Source: Pollenia angustigena (Eukaryota > Arthropoda > Insecta > Diptera > Polleniidae). From it: 64,000 nt of DNA. Shown here in pieces: positions 1 through 11,764 of this stretch (positions within the stretch are counted from its first letter, which is position 1; every line of letters starts with the position of its first letter). The notes under the pieces are model-generated. The model did no database searches and had not been told where the DNA came from. It saw only the letters and a list, made by a program, of their open reading frames with translations. The stretch spans positions 13,664,945 to 13,728,944 of the forward strand of contig OV884059.1 in NCBI GenBank assembly GCA_930367215.1, read 5' to 3'. The translations under genes were made by a program, and so were the position numbers.

Positions 1-84
1 GCAAGCGGTGTAGAGAAGAAAGAGGGGTAGAAAAATAGACATGATTTCTGTTTTCTCTTCCTCTTTCTTCTCTACACCGCTTGC
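1..84. repeat. Foldback hairpin at the window edge
   Basis: Bases 1-24 and 61-84 are exact reverse complements (arm begins GCAAGCGGTGTAGAGAAGAA); the 36 bases between them are partly complementary too. This looks like a hairpin MITE, or one end of a larger foldback element cut off by the window start. Confidence 0.7.
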
Positions 85-631
85 TACCAAACAAAAAATG
101 ACGTCTAAAATTGGACGTCATAAAATTCATCATGTAAATTGAGTGTAAGGCCTTTTGGCTGCGCTGCCCTGGATAATATACCACCAATACCAGCTGAGGT
201 TTCAATTTGGACGATGGTGCATTTTCTCTTGATATCCCTTTACATTTAAAAATTCAAAAATTCTCTTTTTCTTACCCCTTCTCTGTAAATTAAGTAAATT
301 GCTAAAGCATGTAAAATCTTTGTATAGTTGTATTCATAATACTATTGGTATGTGGGTGGCATGTCTATACAGTCACAATGCGTTTGTTGTTGACATTATT
401 GTTATTTGCAAAGTAAACAATAGAAATATACAGTTATTAACAGAGATTGACACAGTAACGGAATTGCCTCCCTTCTTTTTGTCCTTTGCTAGAATAACAA
501 GACAGTGCAAGGTTATTAATTGTAATGCTATCTTAGCGGGGTTTTTTTTTTGTGAATCAAATTAAGATTAAAAAATGTTATAAAAGGCTAAAAATTAAAA
601 AAATGTAATCGAAAAAGTTCTAACATTAAAG
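85..631. other. Unassigned AT-rich sequence
   Basis: No coding or repeat signature seen apart from a small palindrome at 99-120 (TGACGTC, 8-base spacer, GACGTCA). An open frame at 299-565 lacks codon-like character and matches nothing I recognise. Confidence 0.4.
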
Positions 632-775
632 GCCATTACCATGTTACTAAATCTCGACATAAATATATTAGGCTGATAAGCTGTACGTTAACGGTTTGGT
701 TTATTATATAAGTTGACAACACCTCTCAAAATATCTGTTAAAGTTGGGAATCAGCTAGCGTTGCCAGAAGATTTG
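632..775 (+). mobile_element. Truncated relative of the 24.4-kb MITE
   Basis: Shares, in the same order, a GGCCATT end, a GATAA.CTGT.CGTTAACG block and a CTCAAAATA..TGT.AAAGTTGGGA block with the complete MITE at 24,436-24,775. The right end is not recognisable here. Confidence 0.5.
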
Positions 776-1240
776 GAAGGAAAATCTTCATTTAGCGAAA
801 AAAATCTTATTTTTTAGAGAAAAATCTTCAAATTTTGTATAACAAAAAAGTAAAAATTATTAATGTTTTACAAGAACATACTTATTTTTATGGACACAAA
901 ATTAAATTGCAGGTTTAAATTGTATTTTTAAAGTATTTTTTCAATAACATTTTTTCTAAAAATACATTTTAAATCCATTTAATTTCTAATTAATAAAAAC
1001 GTAACGTAGATGGACTTCTAAATAAAGAAGTTTTATTGAAAGTAATTAAATTCTAAAATTAGAGATATGGACATTTCCGTCAAAAGGCCCACCGTGACCT
1101 TTAAAAGTTATTAAAAACCAATTATTTTACGATATTGTTATAAAGAAATATTTAGATTTTACTAATTTTATAAATTTACTCATAAATTAGTTCACTTAGA
1201 TGAACAATCAGACTGCAAAGTTGTGCAAACGTAATTTCTT

Positions 1241-2615
1241 ATATGGGCAAATCCTGCGTGACGAACGCTACATTCGCACGCGTTTGCTGATTGAAATATA
1301 AACATTTTTTGGTCTTTCAATAAAGATAGCTTCAACTTATATATATGGGGGATTCACAAGGTGTCATAAAGTCATATGTCTTAAAATAATAACATGAAAA
1401 AATACGACTGTTGTGAACAACCCCTCATAATTTAGTGTGCTTTTTTGAATTTAAATCAGCTGACTTAAAACAAATATAAAAAATAAATAATTACCTAACA
1501 TCAAAATATGTTTTAATTCTTTTCCATGAATTAATAAATTAAATTAGATTTTACCTGACTATTTTCCATTTTGCAGACGCAAATCAGAAATAAATTTTAT
1601 TTCGTTTGTTTACCAAACAGCAGAGTCATAAGCCGAACTTATTTGACGCCGCAAGTGATTTGTTGCAAAAATTGCTAGCCGCAAGTCAAATTTTGATGTT
1701 AGCCGGATAAAATTATACCATCAACGGCGACGGCTACAAGAGCTAACGCGGTAAGGCTCAGCCGCTCAGCTCTGGTCTCTTCTGATTAATTACGACAGCG
1801 CAATAAACATAGCAAGCAACGTTCTATTAATTTAAGACACTTTTTGTTTACAAAGCAACAACAATATTTTTAAACCATTGTAAAATGTTAGAACATTATG
1901 ACAATATAACATGATAGCACACCTTGTGAATACCCCAATAGTATTTAGTGACATTAATATGTACTTACGAATGGCATATATCATTATTTCTTAGCAAGTA
2001 TTTGTTGCGAAATAATTGATCACAAAGTTTTGTGACGCACGCTACAAAAAGTGGAAGTAAATTTAAAGGATGAAGTGCGTTTTCCTAATTTTTAGCGAAT
2101 TTTGCATCATAAGATATACAAAATCGAATTCCTAAAAGAAAGATGACTATAAGAGAATTCTAAACGCACTTATTCGCAGCCAAAAGATTTTGTGATTTTT
2201 TGACAAAAGCCGTGAACCCTCTGTGACGCACGCTACAGTTTTTCCATTAGTATTTTGTTATTATATTTTATTTATTTTAACAAAACAAATTATATTTTTA
2301 TGAATTGCATTTCTTAAACTAATTTCTTAACTAATGAATATCAACCTTTTTTTTAACGAAATTTATATTTTGATAAGTCTGCTGTAAGTGCTATTTAAAG
2401 CACAAAAATCACCTAAAATAGTTCTAAATTCACGTATAACATGAAGAAATCAGCTGTGGGGTAGGATTTGGTGAAAATTATTGCATTAATGATCATTGAA
2501 ATACATATTTTTTAATATAAAAATGATATTATACATCTAGTCTTATATTCCATTAAAAGAAAAATTCATTTGAAAAATTTTTGGCTGGTGGACTGTTTCT
2601 TGGATTTGCCCATAT
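1241..2615. mobile_element. DNA-transposon-like element with triple GTGACGNACGCTAC motif
   Basis: A perfect 14-bp inverted repeat (ATATGGGCAAATCC) bounds the segment at 1241-1254 and 2602-2615. Three near-identical motifs lie inside, in one orientation: CGTGACGAACGCTACATTC (1257), GTGACGCACGCTAC (2032) and GTGACGCACGCTAC (2223). A second copy of the pattern is at 5615-6020 without the 0.6-kb MITE that interrupts this one. No transposase is readable and the superfamily is unknown to me. Confidence 0.55.
1346..1937. mobile_element. Nested MITE with GATTCACAAGGTGT ends
   Basis: The left end TGGGGGATTCACAAGGTGT and the reverse complement of the right end, TGGGGTATTCACAAGGTGT, form the inverted repeat. 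ATA flanks both sides (1343-1345, 1938-1940), a possible 3-bp target duplication. The insert accounts for the extra spacing between motifs 1 and 2 of the host repeat compared with the copy at 5.6 kb. Noncoding. Confidence 0.65.
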
Positions 2616-4044
2616 GTGAGAATTTTTTATTGTATGTTAATATTTATCTTCCTTAAAAGAGGTGATATTTGATAAAAATTATTCCAAAAAAATGTTCTTA
2701 CATGGTCTGTAATCTAAGGAAGAGTTCAAAGAGAAATATGTTATTCGGATCAACGGTAAATTTTTATTTTATTTTGATCAGTATTCAGTTAAATTATTAC
2801 GGAAAAAATTTCACGTTCGAAATGTCACGTATCGACCCAGATTTTGGCTTAAAAATAAGAAAATACAGAAGACTTTGGAATCAAACCAAGACATTTTTAT
2901 GTTACATTGCTACGTAAAATTCTGAAAGTAGTTTGACTAAAAAATTGTGTCAGGTTTCGCTGAATTACGCCTTTTTATACATGGCCAAAAAAAAACTACT
3001 TCTGTTTTTTTCACATTCGAACCGCTACTTCTTTTGCCATTATCTTTGACCTAGAATCGCGCACCCCATAAACTTTAGCATAGATAACAGTGCTTTCTTA
3101 GTGCTATAATTTAAGGGTTAAGAAAACGTTAAAATATTTTTTGCTTAAAATGTTATTGCATTTTTGATGCGTACGACTGTCACGTTCAACACTTTGGAAT
3201 TACCCATATATAAATTTTTTTTAAGAAGATTTTAATTTGCTAGCTAAATATTTTCTCCCATGCATTCTTAATCTAGAACCAAATAGCTTAAATATTTTTG
3301 ATATCCTTTTTAAGGGTTGGAGAAAAATCCGCCCATTCAAGAGAGTTGAGAGATATATTTTTTGTTATTATCTGTGTCCCGATTATTATCTAAACTTTTA
3401 TGACACTTAACACTGTTCATTCAACACACTGTACCTTTGATTCGATCTCATCGGCTTTATTTGATGAGAAGCGCCTTAGATTCCTAAATATTATTTGTTT
3501 TTGCAAAAATCCTGATCATATTATATTTACAGCAACGACTGTTATGTTAGCTTTCAAAGAACCATTACCATATAACAATTTATGGTGTTTTCTTTTCTAA
3601 AAAAAGCGATGCCTTATAAATGTGTAATATTTACAAAGTGGACAATTTTTTCTGTATTTCAATGGAACATTATAATAGTTAACTTTAATGTATATTTCAA
3701 CATTCAATTTGTGTGGTTGCTAGTAAGTGTTAACCACACTGATTTTCAATAATATCATCTGTCATCTGTTGTGAAAAACTTTGCGCCACATTTATTTAAA
3801 TAAAAGAAAAGGTCAACAAGAATAAGAAAGACAAAAAAAAAAAAAAATGAAAAAAAAAAAAAGTACTTTGAACTTCAAGAAGAATTCTTGACAGAAGTAC
3901 GAAAAAACAGAAGTAAAGGAATAACATGTTAAAATAAATTAAAATAGATAATCATTCAAAGCAAATTTCGATCTACCAAAGGTTGAATACAATTTGGTTT
4001 AAGGATTGATGTTTGACTAATGACGTCAGCAGTCGTCGATGGCT
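2616..4044. other. Unassigned AT-rich sequence
   Basis: No gene or clear transposon end seen. GGAATTACCCATATA at about 3197 weakly resembles the 14-bp end of the 1.2-2.6 kb element and may be a decayed end. An A-rich low-complexity tract lies at about 3820-3865. Confidence 0.35.
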
Positions 4045-4059
4045 GCGAGTGTTAAACGG

Positions 4060-4145
4060 CAAGCCCTCTGAGGAGATTGAGTGGTTGCAACCGAAACATG
4101 TCAGGGTAACCTGTCCGTAAACACCTGGGTTCGAGCCCAGATTGA
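4060..4145 (+). other. tRNA-like segment with Pol III B-box match
   Basis: GGTTCGAGCCC (about 4128-4138) fits the Pol III B box, within a potential CTGGG/CCCAG stem. GAGTGGTTGC upstream is at best a weak A box. The loop length is wrong for a normal T arm and no full cloverleaf forms, so this is at most a tRNA-derived SINE fragment or tRNA relic. Confidence 0.25.
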
Positions 4146-4288
4146 GTCAAGAATGAAAAATTATCAAAAATTTTAATTAATTTTCATGTTGTAAAATTCC
4201 TTTCTTCATAAAAATAATTTAATGAAAATTAAATTTAATGAACTTAAGCCTAATTAAAAATATTAAAAATTTGGATTAAAAGGGCTCT

Positions 4289-4650
4289 GGAGACTTTCAA
4301 ATAAACCCGTCAATCAGTGCATATGTGTTAGTGTCGTTTATTTGAGGCTTTTTTGGAGACGTACAAATAAACCCGTCAATCAACATTTGTAATTTTGATT
4401 TCATAGGGTTCGTTTCAAACAATGTCAAGTATTTATATTTTTTTTTCTTCCGTACATGACAACATACACAAAGCAAATAAAAATTTTTTTGTCAATCACA
4501 ACTGGAGACTATCAAATAATCAGCCATCAAATAAAAAAATCAAAACTTTTTGATTTTCATCAAGCATTGCCGACAACGCGTATGCGTACCCGAAAAAGAA
4601 CGACTGCACGCACACAACTATGTGATTGATGTATTTATTTGATAGTCTCC
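4289..4650. mobile_element. MITE with GGAGACTATCAAATAA ends
   Basis: GGAGACTTTCAAATAAA at 4289 faces TTTATTTGATAGTCTCC ending at 4650. The left-end motif recurs at 4355 and 4504, so the segment is either one element with repeated left ends or a small cluster of related copies. No clear target duplication and no coding capacity. Confidence 0.55.
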
Positions 4651-5614
4651 CGGGCGTTAAAAAGAAACATTTTTTAATAAAAGTAAAACAAATTTGATAT
4701 TTATTTTCAACCCATAAATAAAGTTAATACGCAAAATACTCGCTTGAATAAGAAAGTACTTTATGAACTGTAAAAACAGTATTTAATATCTTTTCCTGAA
4801 ATATAACTGGGGGTAAGAAATGGAACATATCTCACGTTTATTTGAGCAACATATTTATAAAGGAAAACGATAACTTTTTACATTTTTGCCTGAATTTTTA
4901 GAATAAAACATACACCTCCGCATACAACGAAAATTTTTGTCAGTAAAGAAAACCGTTAAAGTTCATCGTCTCTATAAATATTATCTATAGTGTAATTCAT
5001 TTTATATCTTAAAATATCTCGAACTAATAACTGTATTATACTGCCTACACAAACTTATGAGAATAAAACCCGATGTAATAAAATATACACATGCATATTT
5101 AACTAAACTCGTACATATTTATGGGTTTTCTTTTATGAGAGTGTTTCTGTTTTCACCTTCCTTGTTTTGTTTTTGGCCATATCTCTACTATGTACTTTTA
5201 AGCTCACGTGCATTTGTCTCCTTTTTTATTCTGCTTTCCTCCTCTTTGTATTCCTTTTTTGTTTTGTCTATATCAAACTATATTTACTTTGACTTTTTGT
5301 ATGTTTTTTAAGTAGCTGTTGTTAGTTTACGAGCTTTGAAAGTAAAAACTGAAAAAAAAAATCTTAAACTATTAAACTTACAACAAAAAAAAAAAATAAA
5401 ACAGATATTATCAATCAGCCAACCACCCACAATTTTGTGATGGCACCCTTTTTCATGTAAGAAGCTTTAAGAGTTTATGCAGAAGTAATAAGAACAAAAA
5501 GGCGCCATGTTTACTTTTCCTTTTTTTTTGCTAATTCGTTTCTTATTGTTTGACTGAGGCTGCTTGCTGCTGCCTCTTTTTTCAAACTCCCTCCCACACT
5601 TTTTGATTAATAAT
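4651..5614. other. Unassigned AT-rich sequence
   Basis: No recognisable gene or element. An 84-codon open frame at 5057-5311 is a pyrimidine-rich low-complexity stretch and not convincing as coding. Confidence 0.35.
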
Positions 5615-6030
5615 ATATGGGCTAATCCTGCGTTACGGACGTTACATTCGCACGCAAAATTTCCTTGTTAAGATTGACACAGCTGGCGTTAACATTGGAA
5701 TATTTTCATGAAATTTTTTGCAAAATGCAGTTCTTTGGGAATACATTAAAACTTGTTTTAAACATAAAGGTTAACTGTTTTTGAAAAAAAAAGTTATGCT
5801 ATCTTAAAGTTCCGTTACCAACGTTACAAAAAATGGAAGTCGACTTTGAGGCTTATGCGCATTTGCACATTTTTTTTAGCTAATTTTGCATAATAAACAA
5901 AAAGAGTCCAAATACAAAAAATTAAGTGGAATATATGACCATATCAATCCAGCTTAGAAAAGAAGGCTAAGTAGTCCCGTTTAACAAAAATCTTAATTTT
6001 TGTCTGTTACGGACGTTACACTTTTTCCAT
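5615..6030. repeat. Second copy of the triple-motif repeat
   Basis: Begins ATATGGGCTAATCCTGCG, like the 1241 element, and carries three matching motifs at 5630, 5813 and 6004 (CGTTACGGACGTTAC type). Motifs 2 and 3 are 191 bp apart in both copies. Motif flanks (ATTCGCACG; AAAAARTGGAAGT; TTTTTCCATTA) are conserved in order. The right terminus is not recognisable. Confidence 0.55.
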
Positions 6031-6573
6031 TAAACCAAATTGTGTATATAAAAAACATTAATGTATTTAAAAATCTTTTTAACCTTGTAATTATTATTTT
6101 ATTAGTTCCAAAAAAATTATATTTCATTACTCTTATTTAAGCTTATATTCATTTATTTATTTGTTTATTTAACCGTTTAACATTGTATCTTATGCTTAAT
6201 AGACCCAGCTGTTCGGGCAACATTTATAGTATTGTGATTGGAAAAGCCCGAAAAAATAATGATATAATTTAAGAGCTGGAATATTTTTTACATTTATCCA
6301 TGTTTTTTATATTTCGTCGTTTTACCAACATAAATCAGGAAAACGCCATTTATATTTTTTTTTTGCATATTTGTGAAAATCTCGAAGGTTTTTTAAGATG
6401 AGATTTTGGGCTTTTACTAGTTGCCAAACTTTTCGCCTAACAACAGCGCCAATACCGTCCATCGCTCCTTTTCCATGCAAAGTAGCAAAAAAATTCCATT
6501 CGAAACAACTCACATTCCATTCATTTAGCATTAAAAATTTTGATTTAGCTGCAAAATTTTCATTTAACATTTA
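6031..6573. other. Unassigned sequence
   Basis: No repeat or gene recognised. The 82-codon minus-strand frame at 6322-6570 shows no domain I know. Confidence 0.3.
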
Positions 6574-6792
6574 GGCCCGTTTTCACAACTTACCGATGGC
6601 TAAAAGTAGACTTTAACCGGCCTAATAAAAAGTGTTCCATCATTAAAACTTTACTTTAACATAAAGTCAGCGATAAAGTAAATTAAGGTTCATCCTACCC
6701 GGTAGGTTAAAGTAAATTTGTAATAGTGGAGCACTTTTTAAACGGCCAAGAAAATCCTACCTTTAGCTATCGGTAAGTTGTGAAAACGGGCC
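6574..6792. mobile_element. PIF/Harbinger-like MITE, GGCCCGTTTTCACAACTTA family
   Basis: A 219-bp element with ~50-bp inverted arms beginning GGCCCGTTTTCACAACTTAC and a TTA duplication on each side (6571-6573, 6793-6795). A 3-bp TWA target site is typical of PIF/Harbinger; the family assignment is inference because no transposase is present. Related copies lie at 45,022, 57,539 and 57,786. Confidence 0.85.
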
Positions 6793-7117
6793 TTAGCATT
6801 TTTATAAAATGTTTTGCTTTTTTTATCTTACACTTAAATACTAAAAGGAATAGTGTTATTGATTAACGGAATTTTTTTAATAAATTGATAAGGGTAATCA
6901 CGATGGGTAGTGCAAACGATGCAAATGTGTGCAAAAATACACACATTTGCACAACACATTCAACAAAATGTTCGTATTTGCAATTTGCTTTACTTCGTTT
7001 GCATTAAAAAAAAAAACCTTGAGCAAAAATAGAAGTGCATATTTGCTTAGTTGCAAATAAGCGCATATTTTTTTATTTGCAAAAAAGAAAATTTGAATTT
7101 AAATAATGATTAAATAC
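6793..7117. other. Unassigned sequence with short palindromes
   Basis: Contains a palindrome around AAATGTGTGCAAAAATACACACATTT-type sequence (about 6920-6952) and several TTTGCA words. No gene seen. Confidence 0.3.
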
Positions 7118-8563
7118 TAGGGTTTTTTCCCGGGATTTCAATAATTATATTTCCCGCTTTCCCGGGATTTTTCATGCGGGATCCCGGGAAATAAAAAATT
7201 CCTCATAGTTTAAGAAAACAGCTATTTATACTTTGAAATTTAGTTTTCTATTCTCTTAAAATAAGCATCTGTGGATGGGTTGTCGATTAGATCAATTACA
7301 AAAAGTGAGTACATACGTAAATCAATGTCTCCTGATGCAATAAATGTACTTAAAGCAGAATAGACAGTGCAACAGTTGATAATTAATAAATTTAATGAAG
7401 TGAAAAGTTAATAAAGAACATTAATTCAAAATAAGATACAGGTAGTAAAGTTTAATTGTCCATGGACAAATCTTTAAAATAGCAGATACCTAAACATATA
7501 GCTCCTTTTTTGTAACATCGTCATATCTACTAAAACAAATGAACTTGGCAAAATGCGATTAAAGTTTTCAAAATGTACCGATTTAAAGATATATTTTGCT
7601 ATAACTTCGGTTCAGTTTGAGATAAAATACGAGAAGGCATGAACGAACACTTTGCTTAAATAACTTACAATTTTTGATTTTTTGAGGTATGACTATGTTG
7701 CAATGAAGGAGCGATATGTTTATTAGGTGATAAACACAAATTTTTTTTTCAATTTTTGTTGGTTTATATACCCTTGAAGTGCGGGGAAACCGAAATAAAA
7801 AAAATTTGGAAACTCGTGTAAGATACTACAACATACAATTTGAAAAACACATTGTCCTAAAGATTACAGATCGACCTAATGAAATGAAAAGGTTTGTAAG
7901 AGGTTGATGCTATTTTTTGCATGAACCTTGACATACATTTGACTGATATAAACGTTGTTTATAAAAAAAATGCTTCTTATTGTGAATCGAATCTACAACG
8001 GTGCACTTTTAACTATTTATCCAACCTCGGTAAAAAAAATTAACGAAATTTTTCGGAAACATGGTAATTATTAAATAAAATAATCAATATACTTTTTGAC
8101 GACTTACTAAGCGCTTTGAGTGTGTCAGAAAGTTATTTCCTAAGCCTTTAAAAAATGTTAATATATTTATTTAAAATATTTTATTTTTTTATGAATTAAC
8201 TTTTTGATCTCATATCTTGAGTACCTCAATTTGTGTTTGTTTTTATTATTGTTTTATGAATTAAATTGTTATGTTTATCTTAATTTTTTATCTTGTATCT
8301 AATACGGAATTTACATATAAAACCGTAAGGTAATAATAATTCAAGTTCCTCTTTTAATCTTCATTTAATTTTGTAGTATTTACGGATTTCTTTTATTTAC
8401 TTTGTAAACAAGTTACCTTACGTTTTTTATAAAAGTTTTTTTTATTTAAAAACAAATTTACTGTGTATTATTTATATGGAGCGGGATCCCGGGATCCCGG
8501 GAAATTCAAAAAAATTTCCCGCTTTCCCGGGAATCGGAAAACTCCGGGAAAAAAAAAACTCTA
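7118..8563. mobile_element. Non-autonomous hAT-like element with CCCGGGA subterminal arrays
   Basis: A perfect 8-bp duplication TTAAATAC flanks the element (7110-7117 and 8564-8571). Ends are TAGGGTTTTTTCCCGGG on the left and, reverse-complemented, TAGAGTTTTTTTTTTCCCGG on the right. Each subterminal region holds several CCCGGGA/CGGGATCCCGGGA words, very GC-rich against the AT-rich interior. No transposase frame is visible. The 8-bp TSD and TAGRG end fit hAT. Confidence 0.85.
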
Positions 8564-8718
8564 TTAAATACCTACCCAATAAAATTTTTTATCATTTTGC
8601 GAAGCATTAATGGTACATTTATCAAAATATGCGCACAATTAAGCGCTACGGAATAAGACATACAGAGATGCAGTAAAGTAAGTGAAGGAACTCTTAACAA
8701 GTTTATAAAAGAACAAGT

Positions 8719-10312
8719 AAGAGTGCTATATTCGGCTGTGCCGAATCTTATATACCCTTCACCATTTTGCGAGCAGAATACAGAGCAACTAGACAAAAAC
8801 TAAATAAAACTGGTAAATATTTTTTTTTTAAATAAGAGACAACCGGTTTTGAACTTCGCTTTTCATAAGGGCCCAGAATATATATACTTTATACGGTGTA
8901 GGATCAATATTGTAGAAATTACAGTTATAAATACCTTTTTTACCTTCGGTGAAGGGTATAAAAAGAGTAATTTTCGGGAATTCAGGGGTCTAATCACAGC
9001 ATTCGATACGATCGTATCGAATAAACTATTGAATTTTTTTGCAAACGATAGACACTGGCGTATCGAATGAAAACTCGATAAATGTAATGTCGAGTTACTC
9101 GATGTCAAATGCTATTATTTCAAATTTAATACATTTCATTCGATATCGAGTTTCAAGATACCAAAATAAATAATTTCGATGAATTTTGCTCGATATCGTA
9201 TGCGGTGATTAGACCCCAGTATTTCGGTTATAACTCATGCAAATTTCCGACATTTTGATCTATAAGTCATATACATAGGACATATGGCAGCCTTAAAATT
9301 TAGGTTTTTATAAAAATTTTGATGTTTTTTAGCCCATTTTTGGAGTATTTTGCTCATAAATTAACCATTATCTAACCGATTTGATATTTTTATATACCGA
9401 CGTGTTAAGGAAGAATTTAACCATTTACTTAAGCTATATTTTTATATAAACATTTATATTTACTTGCATACATATATTTTAACAAAGTTAATTATAAAAA
9501 AAAGTAATTTTTGGGGATTCAGTATTTCGGTTGTAACTCTGCCATTTTTTAACCGATTTGGCAGATTTATATACCGACGTGTTGAAGAAGAAATTTACCA
9601 TTTACTGTAGTTATAAAGCTTGGACTCGGGGAGATCTATGGTTGCCGAAAGTGGGTATTTAAAAAAAAAAATAATTTAATTTTGGTCATAACCTTTTTGT
9701 ATCTGAACCGATTTTCCCGAGTTTTTTTATAAAATATGTTCTACAAGAAATTTCAGATATTTTGGTATATACGTCATATCCATAGGACGTATGGCAGCCT
9801 TAAAATTTAGGTTTTTATACAATTTTTAATTTTTTTTGTACGGGAGGTACCACGCCCACTTCTCCAATCCCGCCCACATTTTGTAGGATGGTGTGTATTG
9901 GCAACCTAAATGTGTGTACATAATTTGGAAACTTTGGCTTTTGTCGTTCTCAAGATATACGGAAATAAAAAAATACAACAACAACAAGGGATTTTTGGAA
10001 AAATTTAGAGGTAGTCGTGGTTTTTTGCTCATATCTCCGTCATTTTTGCACCGATCTGGCTGAATTGCAATAGCAAACTTAAACGGAGTATATGTGACAT
10101 AAATATACATCAACCTAGTCCACATTATTTCTGGGGTTTTCGGAAAACCCATTTCAACATACACACGGACTGACGGACAACCGGATTTGAACTTCGCTTT
10201 TCATAAGAACCCAGAATATATATACTTTATAGGGTGTAGGATCAATATTGTGGAACATACAAACGGAATGACAAAGTAATATATACCCTCTTAACTTCGG
10301 TGAAGGGTATAC
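8719..10312. repeat. Composite dispersed repeat ending in GGTGAAGGGTATA hairpins
   Basis: Starts with a short hairpin (ATTCGGC..GCCGAAT) followed by TATACCCTTCACC and ends TTCGGTGAAGGGTATA. A module (ACTTCGCTTTTCATAAG..CCAGAATATATATACTTTATA..GTGTAGGATCAATATTGT) occurs at 8850 and again at 10,190. Sub-repeats such as ATATGGCAGCCTTAAAAT occur at about 9285 and 9790. I recognise the style as a common dispersed repeat of higher flies but cannot name the family. Open frames inside are incidental. Confidence 0.6.
8986..9216. mobile_element. Nested MITE with GGGTCTAATCAC ends and a visible empty site
   Basis: Ends are GGGTCTAATCAC and GTGATTAGACCC, flanked by CAG at 8983-8985 and 9217-9219. The uninterrupted paralogous sequence ATTCAGTATTTCGG occurs at about 9520 in the same composite repeat, showing the target before insertion and confirming both boundaries. 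The interior has several TCGATA/TATCGA words. A 3-bp duplication suggests PIF/Harbinger or a CACTA-like mechanism. Confidence 0.75.
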
Positions 10313-10662
10313 AAAAATAACATTTCAAGTGCTACGCCATTTGCTTACTACGAAACAGCAGAATTCATGTGCGACATATGTTTTGTTCACTGTTCTTACC
10401 AAAATGATGGATAGTATTTAGGAAATTTTTAATATTTAGAGAATCATATAAAAGTATCAAGAATATTCACATTGTTTGCTTTTTTTGCATTTCATTGCTT
10501 TTGTGCAAACGTTGTTGTTGTTCATTTATTTATTTTATTTTTATTTTTTTTTTTTTTTTTTTTTCAAAACACAGTCATATTTAAAGAACAAAATAAATAT
10601 AAACTAACAATAACTGATGATTTGAGGGTGTGTGTTTATATGAAAATTTCTAAATTTCTGAA
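10313..10662. other. Unassigned, with a poly-T tract
   Basis: Includes a T-run of roughly 20 at about 10,544-10,564. No gene or element ends recognised. Confidence 0.3.
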
Positions 10663-10813
10663 ATTATTTCAGAACTATCGCTACCCTGGTTCGATAGACC
10701 GTTTTCCTGCCCATCGATTCAAGTAGTGGTACTATTTTCCTGGAAGTATTTCAGAGCTACCGCTACCCTCGTTCGATAGACCGCTTTCCTGGCCATCGAT
10801 TCTATAAAGTGGG
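10663..10813 (+). repeat. Two-copy tandem repeat of ~83 bp
   Basis: ATTTCAGAACTATCGCTACC..GTTCGATAGACCG..CCTG.CCATCGATTC is followed directly by a diverged second copy starting at about 10,747. Unit length by eye is about 83 bp. Function unknown. Confidence 0.65.
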
Positions 10814-11764
10814 ATAGTGGAACTATTTCCCTAGACTCCATAGTGACCCCTCATTAGCCTTAAAAACGTAAAAAATAGAATTTTTAATTTTTTTTTCCTG
10901 CAAATCGATTAATTCCATATAGTGGGATAGTGATATTTTATGTATTTTTTAATTTTTACAATTTCTTTAATGTTAACATAACACTGTTAAGTATGTAACA
11001 GTGCTATGTTAGCTTAAAAATACATATGTTTATATTTATCTTCACCCACACACATTGGATCTGGATCAACATTACCTAATATAAACAGGGGATAACACAG
11101 TGATCCGTCAAATCCGTAAATAGGGTATTAAGTACGCTTAGATAACTTTTTAAAAGCTAAAGTAACTAACGTAATTTACCACAAGATTAAGTGAAAATCT
11201 TTTAGTTTATCGAAGCCCATAATTGTTTGCCAATACACGAAAGAATTCTCGTTCGGTATATGATCTTATTAAATAAAAGTTTACCAGACTTCGTATATAA
11301 ACTGGCCACTAGTCCGATCATTTCACGGTAGCATTAAATTTATTAACTACACTTTTTAGTATATTTTCGTTGCTACTGCTACTTGTTCTCTAGTTTTAAT
11401 CACTGTCTAAATTCTTTTATTAGAATCATATAGATCATATAAATCTGTGGTCTTTTGACAAAACATCTTAAGTCAAATTTAACAAGTTGAAGAAAATGCT
11501 GTTAATTACTATACGATTTTAAAATTTTGTATTACAAATGAAATTTTTCTTTAATTTCGGTTTATTTGATTATTTGGTAAAAAGGATTTTTTCGCCGATT
11601 TTTTTTTTAAAACTTTTTTTGCTTTCTTATCTCGAATTAAGATGTTTTGTCAAAAAAAGCCACAGAAGTAAAAAGTTGGTTTTGATAAAAATCTCGTGCC
11701 TGGATTTTTATTGAAAAAAAAATCAATTTATTAATTGCAACTATTTTTTTACAAACATTTAAAC
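10814..11764. other. Unassigned AT-rich sequence
   Basis: No gene, RNA or element end recognised. Confidence 0.3.

Noticed and set aside
4060..4145. Functional tRNA gene
   Set aside because: Only the B-box-like stem is convincing; the loop is short by one and no acceptor or anticodon arm can be drawn.
9826..10164. 112-codon minus-strand frame as a gene
   Set aside because: It is internal to the 8.7-10.3 kb composite repeat and has low-complexity, repeat-derived content.
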